Below are positions 1-7,326 of a stretch of DNA of 64,000 nucleotides, one piece after another. The stretch lies in NCBI GenBank assembly GCA_027449685.1, contig DAIDLC010000003.1, forward strand, positions 1-64,000, given 5' to 3'. The notes below the pieces were generated by a model, which was given only the letters and a program-made list of their open reading frames with translations, made no database searches and was not told where the DNA came from. The position numbers and the translations under genes were made by a program. This DNA is from Ferrovaceae bacterium (GTDB lineage Bacteria; Pseudomonadota; Gammaproteobacteria; Burkholderiales; Ferrovaceae). Within the stretch, counting starts at the first letter, position 1, and every line of letters begins with the position of its first letter.

Positions 1-112
1 GACTCCAGGGGGGGTAGACGCCGGCCTGAGCGGATGGCGTCAACAATCCCAGGGTAGCTGTCCATAATACGGCCCCCAGGAGCCTTCCCAGAGCATTTTT
101 TTGTTTTTTCAT
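1..112 (-). CDS. Secreted protein, N-terminal fragment (runs off left edge)
   Basis: Reading the minus strand from an ATG at 112 gives about 37 residues before the window ends. They begin MKKQKNALGRLL, continue as a hydrophobic stretch and reach a signal-peptidase-like SAQA site followed by GVYPPWS. A clear ribosome site (AGGAAG) lies 8-12 bases upstream of the ATG. This is therefore the start of an exported protein whose body lies outside the window. It follows the Tat-exported DsrE-like gene in the same direction with a 94-base gap, so the two may be co-transcribed. The mature function cannot be told from what is visible. Confidence 0.6.
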   Translation of the reverse strand, partial: MKKQKNALGRLLGAVLWTATLGLLTPSAQAGVYPPWS

Positions 113-206
113 GATGCATTGCTTCCTGTGCGATAGGGATGGCACAGTTCACCCGGAGACTTGCGATGTTCGTCCACCGGAGAGAATGTGCCGACCTGAG
201 CCCGTT

Positions 207-1004
207 TCAACGGGCGTACTGATAACCATGAAACCCCAGTTCCGGGATCGTCCCCACGATACCCGGTGTCAACACAACTCCCGGAATGAGGTGATTGGTG
301 AGTTCGGCCACCAATTGAGGAACCGGGAGTTTGTCGGGATTGACGTCTTTCTCGTGCAACCGGTAGGCCAACTCGAAAATGGCATTGTGGCATCCCAAAA
401 ACACCACGCCTCGCGCCTGCAATACAGGAATGCTGTTGTCTCGTGGCGAGTAGACCCCCGCTTCATCCTGAATGTTGGCAGGGTCGGCATGTGCGGCTTC
501 ACCCACTTTGATGAAGGTGTTTTCCTTAAACTTGTCATTGGTGAGCTTGCTCAGCTGATACTTGTCCCACATGGCCTGGTCATAGAGCGCCAGATGAGCC
601 GGTCCGTGCGTGGCAGACAGTACCAGAAAGTCGGGGTGCTTGAACGCCCAGATCTGGGTATTGAGTGTGTTGCGCATCAAATTGAGCCAAGGGCCATCCA
701 AAGCCGTATGGTCCCACACCTGTTTGACCTTGCCGCGGTATTGCATCAGCAAACGCAGGGCGGCGTCATCCCACTGGTCAGGGCTGGTCAATACCATGGG
801 AACTTCCTTGAAATCCCGTCGCCGCGGAGTCCTGGCCAGCGCCGCCATCAATTCCTTGAGCGTTTTGGCCCCATCTTGCAGCAGAGCAGGAGCTTCACTA
901 CTGTCAGGCACCTGGGTGGAAGCAAAACTGCTTTGCCCGAGGGCCAGTGTGGCCAGACCTGTTTTGGCCACCAAACCCAGCATGTCCCGGCGCGAATAAT
1001 CCAT
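207..1004 (-). CDS. Tat-exported DsrE-like protein
   Basis: 265 aa. The start at 1004 (MDYSRRDML) follows a good AGGAGA site. The N-terminus has a twin-arginine pattern (SRRDMLGLV) and a hydrophobic stretch, so export of a folded protein to the periplasm is likely. The C-terminal half (from about residue 185, VFLGCHNAIFELAYRL, to the TPGIVGTIPELGFHGYQYAR end) resembles periplasmic DsrE/DsrF-like domains that often sit beside cytochrome or thiosulfate genes; this is recall of the family, not a search result. One cysteine (in FLGCHN) sits where such domains carry their conserved residue. It lies at the left end of the window beyond fmdB and cobA, in the same direction as the dsr genes but with a 152-base gap upstream. 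The substrate is unknown. Confidence 0.6.
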   Translation of the reverse strand: MDYSRRDMLGLVAKTGLATLALGQSSFASTQVPDSSEAPALLQDGAKTLKELMAALARTPRRRDFKEVPMVLTSPDQWDDAALRLLMQYRGKVKQVWDHTALDGPWLNLMRNTLNTQIWAFKHPDFLVLSATHGPAHLALYDQAMWDKYQLSKLTNDKFKENTFIKVGEAAHADPANIQDEAGVYSPRDNSIPVLQARGVVFLGCHNAIFELAYRLHEKDVNPDKLPVPQLVAELTNHLIPGVVLTPGIVGTIPELGFHGYQYAR

Positions 1005-1156
1005 CGTATATCTCCTGATGTGTTGTTTTGAGCGCAGCATAGCGACCCGCATGCGGCACGGATATAACCCTTTTGAGCTAGCCCGTTGCTGTCCAAGTGT
1101 TACCAAGCCACAGCGAACAGAAAACAGAAACGCTGAGGTGGGTAACGTTCAACCGG

Positions 1157-1372
1157 TTACTCGAAGGGACAAGCCCCTGATGCACAACTGGGCATGCAGC
1201 CACCCGGAGCACAGGAATCGGCTCCTGACGCATTCGGCGTGGGAGCAGGAACAGAAAGCAGTTTGTGCAATTGCGAACTGCCGCAGGCAGGACAAACGGG
1301 AACGTCGGAAGTACGCACCAAAAGATCGAAAACCTGCTCACAGTCGTTGCAACGATAATCGTAAATGGGCAT
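1157..1372 (-). CDS. FmdB family zinc-ribbon protein
   Basis: 71 aa. The start at 1372 gives MPIYDYRCNDC, the hallmark N-terminus of FmdB-type zinc ribbons, and has a GAGGT site upstream. Two CxxC knuckles (CNDC near residue 8 and CPAC near residue 33) would bind one zinc. The C-terminal tail is unusually cysteine-rich, with five further cysteines in the last 22 residues (GADSCAPGGC onward). Family members are predicted regulators or assembly factors with no firm biochemical role. The gene lies 144 bases downstream of cobA in the same direction and may be the tail of the dsr transcription unit or separate. Confidence 0.75.
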   Translation of the reverse strand: MPIYDYRCNDCEQVFDLLVRTSDVPVCPACGSSQLHKLLSVPAPTPNASGADSCAPGGCMPSCASGACPFE

Positions 1373-1516
1373 GTTGCACCTCGTACTAATAGTCAGGAAA
1401 TTGTAGCAAGATTTTATCCTGCCTTGCGCTCGGGTGCGCCAGCCGCGTAGGGCAACCGCAGCCCATCCGAAGGGCGCCGGCCAAACCCCGGCGAGGAGAG
1501 AGCAAAGCACCGTGCA

Positions 1517-2284
1517 TCAGGCGGGGGGACGCGGGTTAAACCAATGCAATACCTGATGCAGGGTGACCACCCCCCCCACGATGATCAACGTGGGTGCCTG
1601 GAGTTTTGCGGCCAGCGCACGCTCGGGCAAATTCTGCAAAGTGCCAATCACCACGTGCTGCTGGGGTCGGGTTCCCTGCTGAACGATGGCCGCGGGTGTG
1701 TGGGCGGGCAATCCGTGCCGGATCAGGTTGCTGCACAAGGCGCCAAGCCCCTGCAACCCCATGTAGACCACCACTGTCTGATGGGGCCGGGCCAGTGATT
1801 CCCAATCCAGGTCCATCGTATGATTTTTCAGATGGCCTGTGACAAACACGCAAGACTGGGCATGATCCCGATGCGTGAGAGGAATCCCCGCATAGGCGGC
1901 AACCCCCGAGGCCGCTGTAATCCCGGGGACCACTTCGAAGGCAATGCCCGAGGCCGCCAGCGTCTCGATTTCTTCTCCACCGCGGCCAAAGATGAAGGGG
2001 TCCCCTCCTTTCAGGCGCAATACCTGATGTCCCTCCCGCGCCAGTCGCACCAGCAAGTGGTTGATTTCTTCCTGGGGCAGGGTGTGGTTGCCGCGTTCTT
2101 TCCCCACATAGATGCGCTGCACGGAGGCGGGAATGAGCTCTACCACGGCCGGAGAGACCAGATTGTCGTACAGCGTGACGGTGGCACTCTGGATCAGTTT
2201 CAGGGCCCTTACAGTCAGCAGATCGGGATCGCCCGGTCCTGCTCCCACCAGATAGACCTTGCCAGTAGGGTTTTGAATCGTCAT
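1517..2284 (-). CDS. cobA: Uroporphyrinogen-III C-methyltransferase (SUMT)
   Basis: 255 aa, the usual length for a stand-alone SUMT. The enzyme uses two SAM to convert uroporphyrinogen III to precorrin-2, the first committed step to siroheme. Visible motifs are the N-terminal [11 protein letters not shown] loop (residues 14-24), [16 protein letters not shown] near residue 95 and VPGITAASG near residue 120, all diagnostic of the tetrapyrrole methylase family. It ends the minus-strand run that starts at dsrA, 16 bases after trpD2/ybiB. Siroheme is the catalytic cofactor of DsrAB, so the placement suggests a dedicated supply. The dehydrogenase/chelatase part (CysG-N/Met8) is not fused here and must be encoded elsewhere. 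Confidence 0.93.
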   Translation of the reverse strand: MTIQNPTGKVYLVGAGPGDPDLLTVRALKLIQSATVTLYDNLVSPAVVELIPASVQRIYVGKERGNHTLPQEEINHLLVRLAREGHQVLRLKGGDPFIFGRGGEEIETLAASGIAFEVVPGITAASGVAAYAGIPLTHRDHAQSCVFVTGHLKNHTMDLDWESLARPHQTVVVYMGLQGLGALCSNLIRHGLPAHTPAAIVQQGTRPQQHVVIGTLQNLPERALAAKLQAPTLIIVGGVVTLHQVLHWFNPRPPA

Positions 2285-2300
2285 CGGCGTATCCCAAGAA

Positions 2301-3290
2301 TCATGGGGACAGGAAATTCAAAGGACGGGTCTGCCAAAGATGCGTTGCCCGCTGCAAACCTTCTTCCGGGCTTTGCGCCTGGCCCAAGGCCACCAGAGCA
2401 ATGGCTGCCGTAGCCCGCAAGGCGGCTTCGCCATATTCATGGCGTGCGTTACCTTCCCACACTTGACGCAATTGGGTGCAATCCATCTGCTCGTCGCGCA
2501 GATGCCGTTGCGCAAACTGGGGTGCCCATTCCTGATCGCGAACTTGTCCGTCAATCACCCCACGGACCATGCAAGGGCCGTCGGGATTGCATTCGGCTTC
2601 ACCGCCCTCCCCCTTGAAAACAGCCAGACGGGAATCCCCCAGCAATAGGGCTGCTTGCTGATGGGTGAGGTCGTAACCGGGGTGGAAGATTCCCAGGATA
2701 GAGGCCGGGGCCTGATAGGGATTGAGCATGCGCAGCACGGTATGCACGGGTGAACGCAGCCCCAAAATCGCTTTGAGCGCGATCAGATGCTGCAGCACAG
2801 GGCTTAAAACCGGCAAGGGGAGGTACGCCAGGCGGCGCGCGGCAATCTGCTGGTGCGCCTGTTGATGCGACTGTGCCTCCTGCATTCCCAGTGCCCGCAA
2901 AGCCTGGGGAACATACACACGATGATCTCCGGGCTGATTCAACCCATGCATCAAGACCTTGAATCCGTGACTTGCCAGCAACAAAGCGGCCAGCAAAAAC
3001 CAGGGGAGCTGACGCCGCTTGCCCGCATAGCACGCCCAGTCCAGATCGACCGTACCGGGTGCCACGGATGGCAGAGAGGCTCGAGCGGCCTCCACAAAAC
3101 CCGCCACCTCTGCCGGGGTTTCTTCCTTCACGCGCATCAGCATCAAAAAAGCCCCCAATTGCTCCGGGGTGACTTGTCCCGCCAATACCATCTCCATGGC
3201 CTGACGTGCCTCCAGTTGCGTCATATCACGCGCGCCGCGTTTACCCTTTCCCAGGATCTGGATGAACGACGCAAAGGGATGTTCATTCAT
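2301..3290 (-). CDS. ybiB: TrpD2/YbiB-type phosphoribosyltransferase-fold protein
   Basis: 329 aa. The N-terminal helical domain ([30 protein letters not shown]) and the alpha/beta domain match the anthranilate-phosphoribosyltransferase fold. The glycine-rich substrate loop of true TrpD is degenerate ([12 protein letters not shown]), as in the TrpD2/YbiB group, whose E. coli member binds nucleic acid rather than making tryptophan. It overlaps dsrN by 8 bases, so it is translationally coupled to the siroheme-amidating gene. This position is not part of the classical Allochromatium dsr operon as I know it. Its role in sulfur oxidation is unknown. Confidence 0.75.
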   Translation of the reverse strand: MNEHPFASFIQILGKGKRGARDMTQLEARQAMEMVLAGQVTPEQLGAFLMLMRVKEETPAEVAGFVEAARASLPSVAPGTVDLDWACYAGKRRQLPWFLLAALLLASHGFKVLMHGLNQPGDHRVYVPQALRALGMQEAQSHQQAHQQIAARRLAYLPLPVLSPVLQHLIALKAILGLRSPVHTVLRMLNPYQAPASILGIFHPGYDLTHQQAALLLGDSRLAVFKGEGGEAECNPDGPCMVRGVIDGQVRDQEWAPQFAQRHLRDEQMDCTQLRQVWEGNARHEYGEAALRATAAIALVALGQAQSPEEGLQRATHLWQTRPLNFLSP

Positions 3291-4779
3291 GCACGGGCTC
3301 TCCCATCATTGAATGTTGCATAGGCGCGACTGTACAGGAAGCATCCCTCTGTTGGCGAATGAAGGCTACAAAACGGTTGGCCCAGGTACAATCGCCGATG
3401 GTACGCAAATGGGTGTAGGAGGCCAGCAACTGATTGATCACAAGGCCATCCTGATTGCCGTTGATGCCATAGCCGCGGCATACCTGATAAGCAAAACGGC
3501 TGTCGGAAGGCAGCTCCTCCAGGCTGGAGTAATGGAATTCATGGGCGCGAATGTGTTGTGCTGGCCCCTTCGGCCGCGGCCAGGGATGATGGGCCTGCTC
3601 GGCCAGGTGGACGTAACCCCGCCCCACCGGGCGCTCGTGCATGACCACTGTACCGGGAATGCTACCCACCATGGGATATTCCTTGCCGTCTAGGGTGCGC
3701 AAGGAGCGCGCCAGATACATCAAGCCTCCACATTCGGCATAGGCGGGCAGACCTGCTGCAAGGACCCGGCGCAGGTGGGAGCGCAGGGCCTCATTGGCCG
3801 CCAGCGCACCGGCAAAAGCCTCCGGAAATCCCCCCCCGATGTAGAGCCCGTCAACTTCCGGAAACGCTCGATCCGTCAGCGTATTGAAGGGAATCAGGCG
3901 AGCACCCGCCGCCTCCAGGGCTTCCAGATCGTCCGCATAATAAAACCCGAAAGCCTGATCACGCGCAATGGCAATACGCAAGGGTTTTTTCCTTGCCACA
4001 GGAGGGGCGGGAGTTGGGAAGATTTCCTGCGCGAAGGGGTGTGCTCCGGAGCGTGCAAGCCCCTGTTGTGGCTCCTGCACAGGAACGCAGGCCGGCGTCG
4101 TGCGGGTGCGTTCCAGCAAGGCGGGCAGATCCACTTGCTGTTCGATGCGCTCGGACAATTGTTGAATCAGCGCCAGAGCTTGCGGAGTTTCGTTACCCGG
4201 AACCAAGCCCAAATGGCGTTCCGCCACAAACAGCTCGGAGTCGTGATGCACAGCCCCCAATACGGGTATGTCGGTATAGTGTTCGATGACACGACGCAGT
4301 TTGGATTCGTGCCGTGTGCCCCCCAACTGATTCAGGATGACCCCGGCGAAGCGAATGCCCGGGTCAAACGCCTGATAGCCCAGGATCAAGGGGGCTATCC
4401 CGCGTGTCATCCCGCGCGCATCAAGCACCAACACCACGGGCAGACCCAGCCCTTTGGCCAGAGCGGCGTTGCTGTTGCTGCCATCCAGAGCCAAGCCGTC
4501 GTAGAGCCCTTTATTTCCCTCCACCAGTGCTACTTCGGCTTGCCCGGCAAACCGCTGGAAGATAGAAGCCACTTCCTGCGTCGACATCAGGTACAGGTCG
4601 AGATTGCGACAGGCGCGCCCACTGGCCTGAGTCAACCAGATGGGATCGATGTAGTCCGGTCCTTTCTTGAACGGTTGAACGGTTATCTTTCGGGCCTGCA
4701 AGGCAGCGCAGAGGCCCACGCTCAAGGTCGTTTTTCCCGAAGACTTATGGGCGGCAGAAATCATGAAGCAGTGGTTCAT
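3283..4779 (-). CDS. dsrN: DsrN, siroheme amidase (cobyrinate a,c-diamide synthase family)
   Basis: 498 aa from the ATG at 4779 (MNHCFMISAAHKSSGKTT). An upstream in-frame start would overlap dsrP. The N-terminal ATP-binding domain has a P-loop-like SSGKTT at residues 13-18 and the CbiA signature KKGPDYIDP at 38-46. The C-terminal class-I glutaminase-like domain has the nucleophile Cys350 in YAECGG and a later HEFHYS histidine segment. In sulfur oxidisers DsrN amidates siroheme to the siro-amide used by DsrAB (established in Allochromatium). It sits 25 bases after dsrP and overlaps ybiB. CbiA/CobB for cobalamin would look alike, but the dsr context decides. Confidence 0.9.
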   Translation of the reverse strand: MNHCFMISAAHKSSGKTTLSVGLCAALQARKITVQPFKKGPDYIDPIWLTQASGRACRNLDLYLMSTQEVASIFQRFAGQAEVALVEGNKGLYDGLALDGSNSNAALAKGLGLPVVLVLDARGMTRGIAPLILGYQAFDPGIRFAGVILNQLGGTRHESKLRRVIEHYTDIPVLGAVHHDSELFVAERHLGLVPGNETPQALALIQQLSERIEQQVDLPALLERTRTTPACVPVQEPQQGLARSGAHPFAQEIFPTPAPPVARKKPLRIAIARDQAFGFYYADDLEALEAAGARLIPFNTLTDRAFPEVDGLYIGGGFPEAFAGALAANEALRSHLRRVLAAGLPAYAECGGLMYLARSLRTLDGKEYPMVGSIPGTVVMHERPVGRGYVHLAEQAHHPWPRPKGPAQHIRAHEFHYSSLEELPSDSRFAYQVCRGYGINGNQDGLVINQLLASYTHLRTIGDCTWANRFVAFIRQQRDASCTVAPMQHSMMGEPVHE

Positions 4780-4804
4780 ATCCCACCACTCAACTGAAGT
4801 CCCA

Positions 4805-6001
4805 TCAATTGCTTTCCAGCGGATAATGGGGATCATCATAGGGCAGGAAATTCAAGACCCGAACGCCCAATAGAGTCACCAGAAAAGCCACGCCCATGCC
4901 ACCGACACCCAGCATCCACTCATACGAACTGGGGTTGTACGAATTGATCTGTCCGTCGGCAAAACTGCTGTACACGTGATAGCCGGGAAAAATCTGCAGC
5001 GGATAGGCCTGCCCCCCAATGATGAACACATACAGCAGACTCAGAGCCCCTGTCAGTACGAATAACGAGGCGATCCACATATGTCGGCCTTGTCCCAGAC
5101 CAGGCAGAAAGATCAGCAGCAGCGGCACGGCCGACCCCAAGCCCACATACCCCCCCCAGAAAAGAAACGTGAGAATTCCGCCATCACGCAGAATGAAACG
5201 CTCAAAATCCACCTGACGTGCAAAATAGACATTGGTGAGATGGTAAGCCACCATCAGATACAGCAGGGTGACTATAAAAATTCCCAGCAGATTTTTTAGT
5301 CGCTTGAGAATCAAAGGGTTGAGTTCCTGTAAATTCCAGCGATACATGGCCGTTTGAACGATCAAAAAAATGGCCAGCCCCCAGGCCAGGGACATGACAA
5401 TGAATAGGGGCGGAAGCAAGGCCGATGCATAGGCCTGGCGCGCAACCAAAAAGGCAAAGATCAAACCCGTACCCGTGGTAAGGATAAAGCGCCAGCAAAA
5501 TACCAAAATCCCGGCCGGTCGCGACCAAGCCCCCATGGTCTTATCCATCATGGTCCAGAGATACAGTCCCACCGTAGCAAACAGGCCAGAGTACAGCAGC
5601 ACATTCCAGGCAAATACGGACGTCACATTGTACGTGGTGGCTGCCACGATTACCCGGTCCGGGCGCCCCAGATCCAGCATGAGCACCGTCAAGCCACCCG
5701 CCAGCAACCCCAGGGACAAGAGCCCCGACAAGGGGCCGCGGGCTTTGTAGATCTTGCGCCCAAAGACTGACCCCACGGAAGCCACATTGAGCACACCGGA
5801 GGCTGAAACGATCATGAATATGGCAAACACGTGAGGCAAGCCCCAGACGATCTGATTGTTCATTCCGGAGAGGATATGACCCTGCGACTCCATTTGATAG
5901 GCAGCCCATAACCCTCCCATCACCACCAACAGGCCAAGCAGAAGCAACAGAAAAAAATAGCGCGCTTCGATGCGGGAAAATGACGTGGCGCTCTGGCTCA
6001 T
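4805..6001 (-). CDS. dsrP: DsrP, NrfD-like membrane subunit of DsrMKJOP
   Basis: 398 aa, almost entirely hydrophobic, with about ten predicted membrane helices (first at roughly residues 15-35, YFFLLLLLGLLVVMGG). It belongs to the NrfD/PsrC quinone-interacting family and has no cofactor-binding cysteines. It is the integral partner of DsrO and DsrJ in the transmembrane complex that links cytoplasmic sulfur chemistry to the quinone pool. A GGGGAGGT site precedes the ATG. A 121-base gap separates it from dsrO, larger than most gaps in this run, and contains two copies of a 10-base TGCAGCCGTT repeat but no obvious promoter. Confidence 0.92.
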   Translation of the reverse strand: MSQSATSFSRIEARYFFLLLLLGLLVVMGGLWAAYQMESQGHILSGMNNQIVWGLPHVFAIFMIVSASGVLNVASVGSVFGRKIYKARGPLSGLLSLGLLAGGLTVLMLDLGRPDRVIVAATTYNVTSVFAWNVLLYSGLFATVGLYLWTMMDKTMGAWSRPAGILVFCWRFILTTGTGLIFAFLVARQAYASALLPPLFIVMSLAWGLAIFLIVQTAMYRWNLQELNPLILKRLKNLLGIFIVTLLYLMVAYHLTNVYFARQVDFERFILRDGGILTFLFWGGYVGLGSAVPLLLIFLPGLGQGRHMWIASLFVLTGALSLLYVFIIGGQAYPLQIFPGYHVYSSFADGQINSYNPSSYEWMLGVGGMGVAFLVTLLGVRVLNFLPYDDPHYPLESN

Positions 6002-6122
6002 TGCAACCTCCCCTTTACCGGGATCAAGACGCTCTGCAGTCTGCAGCCGTTTACCCCCCGTTTGCAGCCGTTCTGGTCAACCCTGTGTCCTGGACGCTTC
6101 ATCTCTTCATCGCTTGCACACA

Positions 6123-6857
6123 TCACAACCCCGCATAGGAAACCCCGGGGTCGAGGTTGAGATCAGGGCGTAAACTGATGGCGTTGAGTGCGCGCATGCG
6201 TTGCGAAATTTCACTCTGGGGATCATTGAGATCTCCAAACAACAGAGCTTGACGTCCTTCCTTGGCACAGGCTTGCACACAGGCCGGTTGTTCCCCTTGG
6301 TCCACCCGATGCACGCAGAGGGTACAACTTTCCACTGTTCCCTGGCCGCGGGGGGTTGCACCGGAATGGTCTTCCACAGGAGCATGGACAAAAGAGCGGG
6401 CTTTGTAAGGACAAGCCATCATGCAGTAGCGACAACCAATACAACGGTGTTTATCCACCAGAACGATGCCATCGGCCCTTTTGAAGGAAGCCCCGGTGGG
6501 GCATACATCCACACAGGGGGGTTGGGCACAATGCTGACACATCATGGGCAAGGAAACCTTGCGTCCTGTGGCGTTTTGCTCCAGCTGTACCTTACGCATC
6601 CATTGGGGATCGGTCGGCCGCGTGGGAGTGCCCAAAGCCTGCTCGCGATTGCACGCCTGCACGCACGCATCACAGCCGCTATCGCATTGCGAGACATCCA
6701 CCAACATCCCCCACCGAACTGCGCTGGAGGCTGGTTCTCCCGCTGGCCGTGCACGGGCCATGTCGTAGAGCAATACGCCTGGAGCGAGAGTTACGGCCGC
6801 CGTCCAGGCAGCGCCCCGGGTTAGAAACTGACGACGGTCTACAGGTGGCAGATTCAT
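6123..6857 (-). CDS. dsrO: DsrO, periplasmic iron-sulfur subunit
   Basis: 244 aa from the ATG at 6857, preceded by GGAGGGGAG. The N-terminus carries a twin-arginine signal (DRRQFLTRG, Arg8-Arg9) and hydrophobic core, as expected for periplasmic DsrO. Cysteine clusters follow: CDSGCDACVQAC (58-69), CQHCAQPPCVDVC (107-119), CIGCRYCMMAC (139-149), then CTLC (178-181) and CVQAC (193-197), enough for four [4Fe-4S] clusters of the DmsB/HybA type. Its start overlaps the dsrJ stop by four bases (ATGA), so translation is coupled. Confidence 0.93.
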   Translation of the reverse strand: MNLPPVDRRQFLTRGAAWTAAVTLAPGVLLYDMARARPAGEPASSAVRWGMLVDVSQCDSGCDACVQACNREQALGTPTRPTDPQWMRKVQLEQNATGRKVSLPMMCQHCAQPPCVDVCPTGASFKRADGIVLVDKHRCIGCRYCMMACPYKARSFVHAPVEDHSGATPRGQGTVESCTLCVHRVDQGEQPACVQACAKEGRQALLFGDLNDPQSEISQRMRALNAISLRPDLNLDPGVSYAGL

Positions 6858-7321
6858 GGGCTCCCCTCCCGGGAAGTGAGTCCCGTAAAATGGTTTCCAT
6901 TTCCGGATAGAGGGCCGGCATTCACTTCCCCCTTTTGTCCTGTAGTAGCAGCAGTCCCCATGGCAGGTTGCCGTGGTGAGCTTGAATGACACTCGAAGCA
7001 ATCTATTTTCACAGCCGCATACACATGACAGCCTTGGCAGAAGTTATGATTGGAGCCCAGCACGCTGTGATTGATCTTGCTGGCATGGCAGTCCACACAG
7101 CCCGCAAGGGAATATTTCCCGCCCCGAATCCCTTGGCGCATGGTTTGATCTCGTTGATGCAGCAACAGCTTCATGTGGTTGGAACGCATGAAGCGGGGAT
7201 CATCCACGCAATGCCCTCCCTGGCCAACATCCAGGTTGGGAACGGTCACTGCAGCCCACAAGGGAAAAGCCATCCCCCACAAGAGCATCAGCACATAGCG
7301 CTGTAATCCAAGCCAGGTCAT
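6854..7321 (-). CDS. dsrJ: DsrJ, triheme cytochrome c
   Basis: 155 aa from the ATG at 7321. An N-terminal hydrophobic segment (residues 9-25) acts as signal or membrane anchor. Exactly three CxxCH haem sites are present: CVDCH (75-79), CQGCH (95-99) and CFECH (108-112). One further cysteine, Cys38, lies between the signal and the first haem. In Allochromatium DsrJ a cysteine in this region is an unusual axial haem ligand, and Cys38 is the only candidate here. The last 45 residues are haem-free and Gly/Ser/Pro-rich. It follows dsrL by five bases. Confidence 0.92.
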   Translation of the reverse strand: MTWLGLQRYVLMLLWGMAFPLWAAVTVPNLDVGQGGHCVDDPRFMRSNHMKLLLHQRDQTMRQGIRGGKYSLAGCVDCHASKINHSVLGSNHNFCQGCHVYAAVKIDCFECHSSSPRQPAMGTAATTGQKGEVNAGPLSGNGNHFTGLTSREGSP

Positions 7322-7326
7322 GATGC

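Noticed and set aside
3775-4797. Long open frame antisense to dsrN
   Set aside because: The dsrN motifs (P-loop, Cys350) are on the minus strand; the plus-strand product has no recognisable family pattern.
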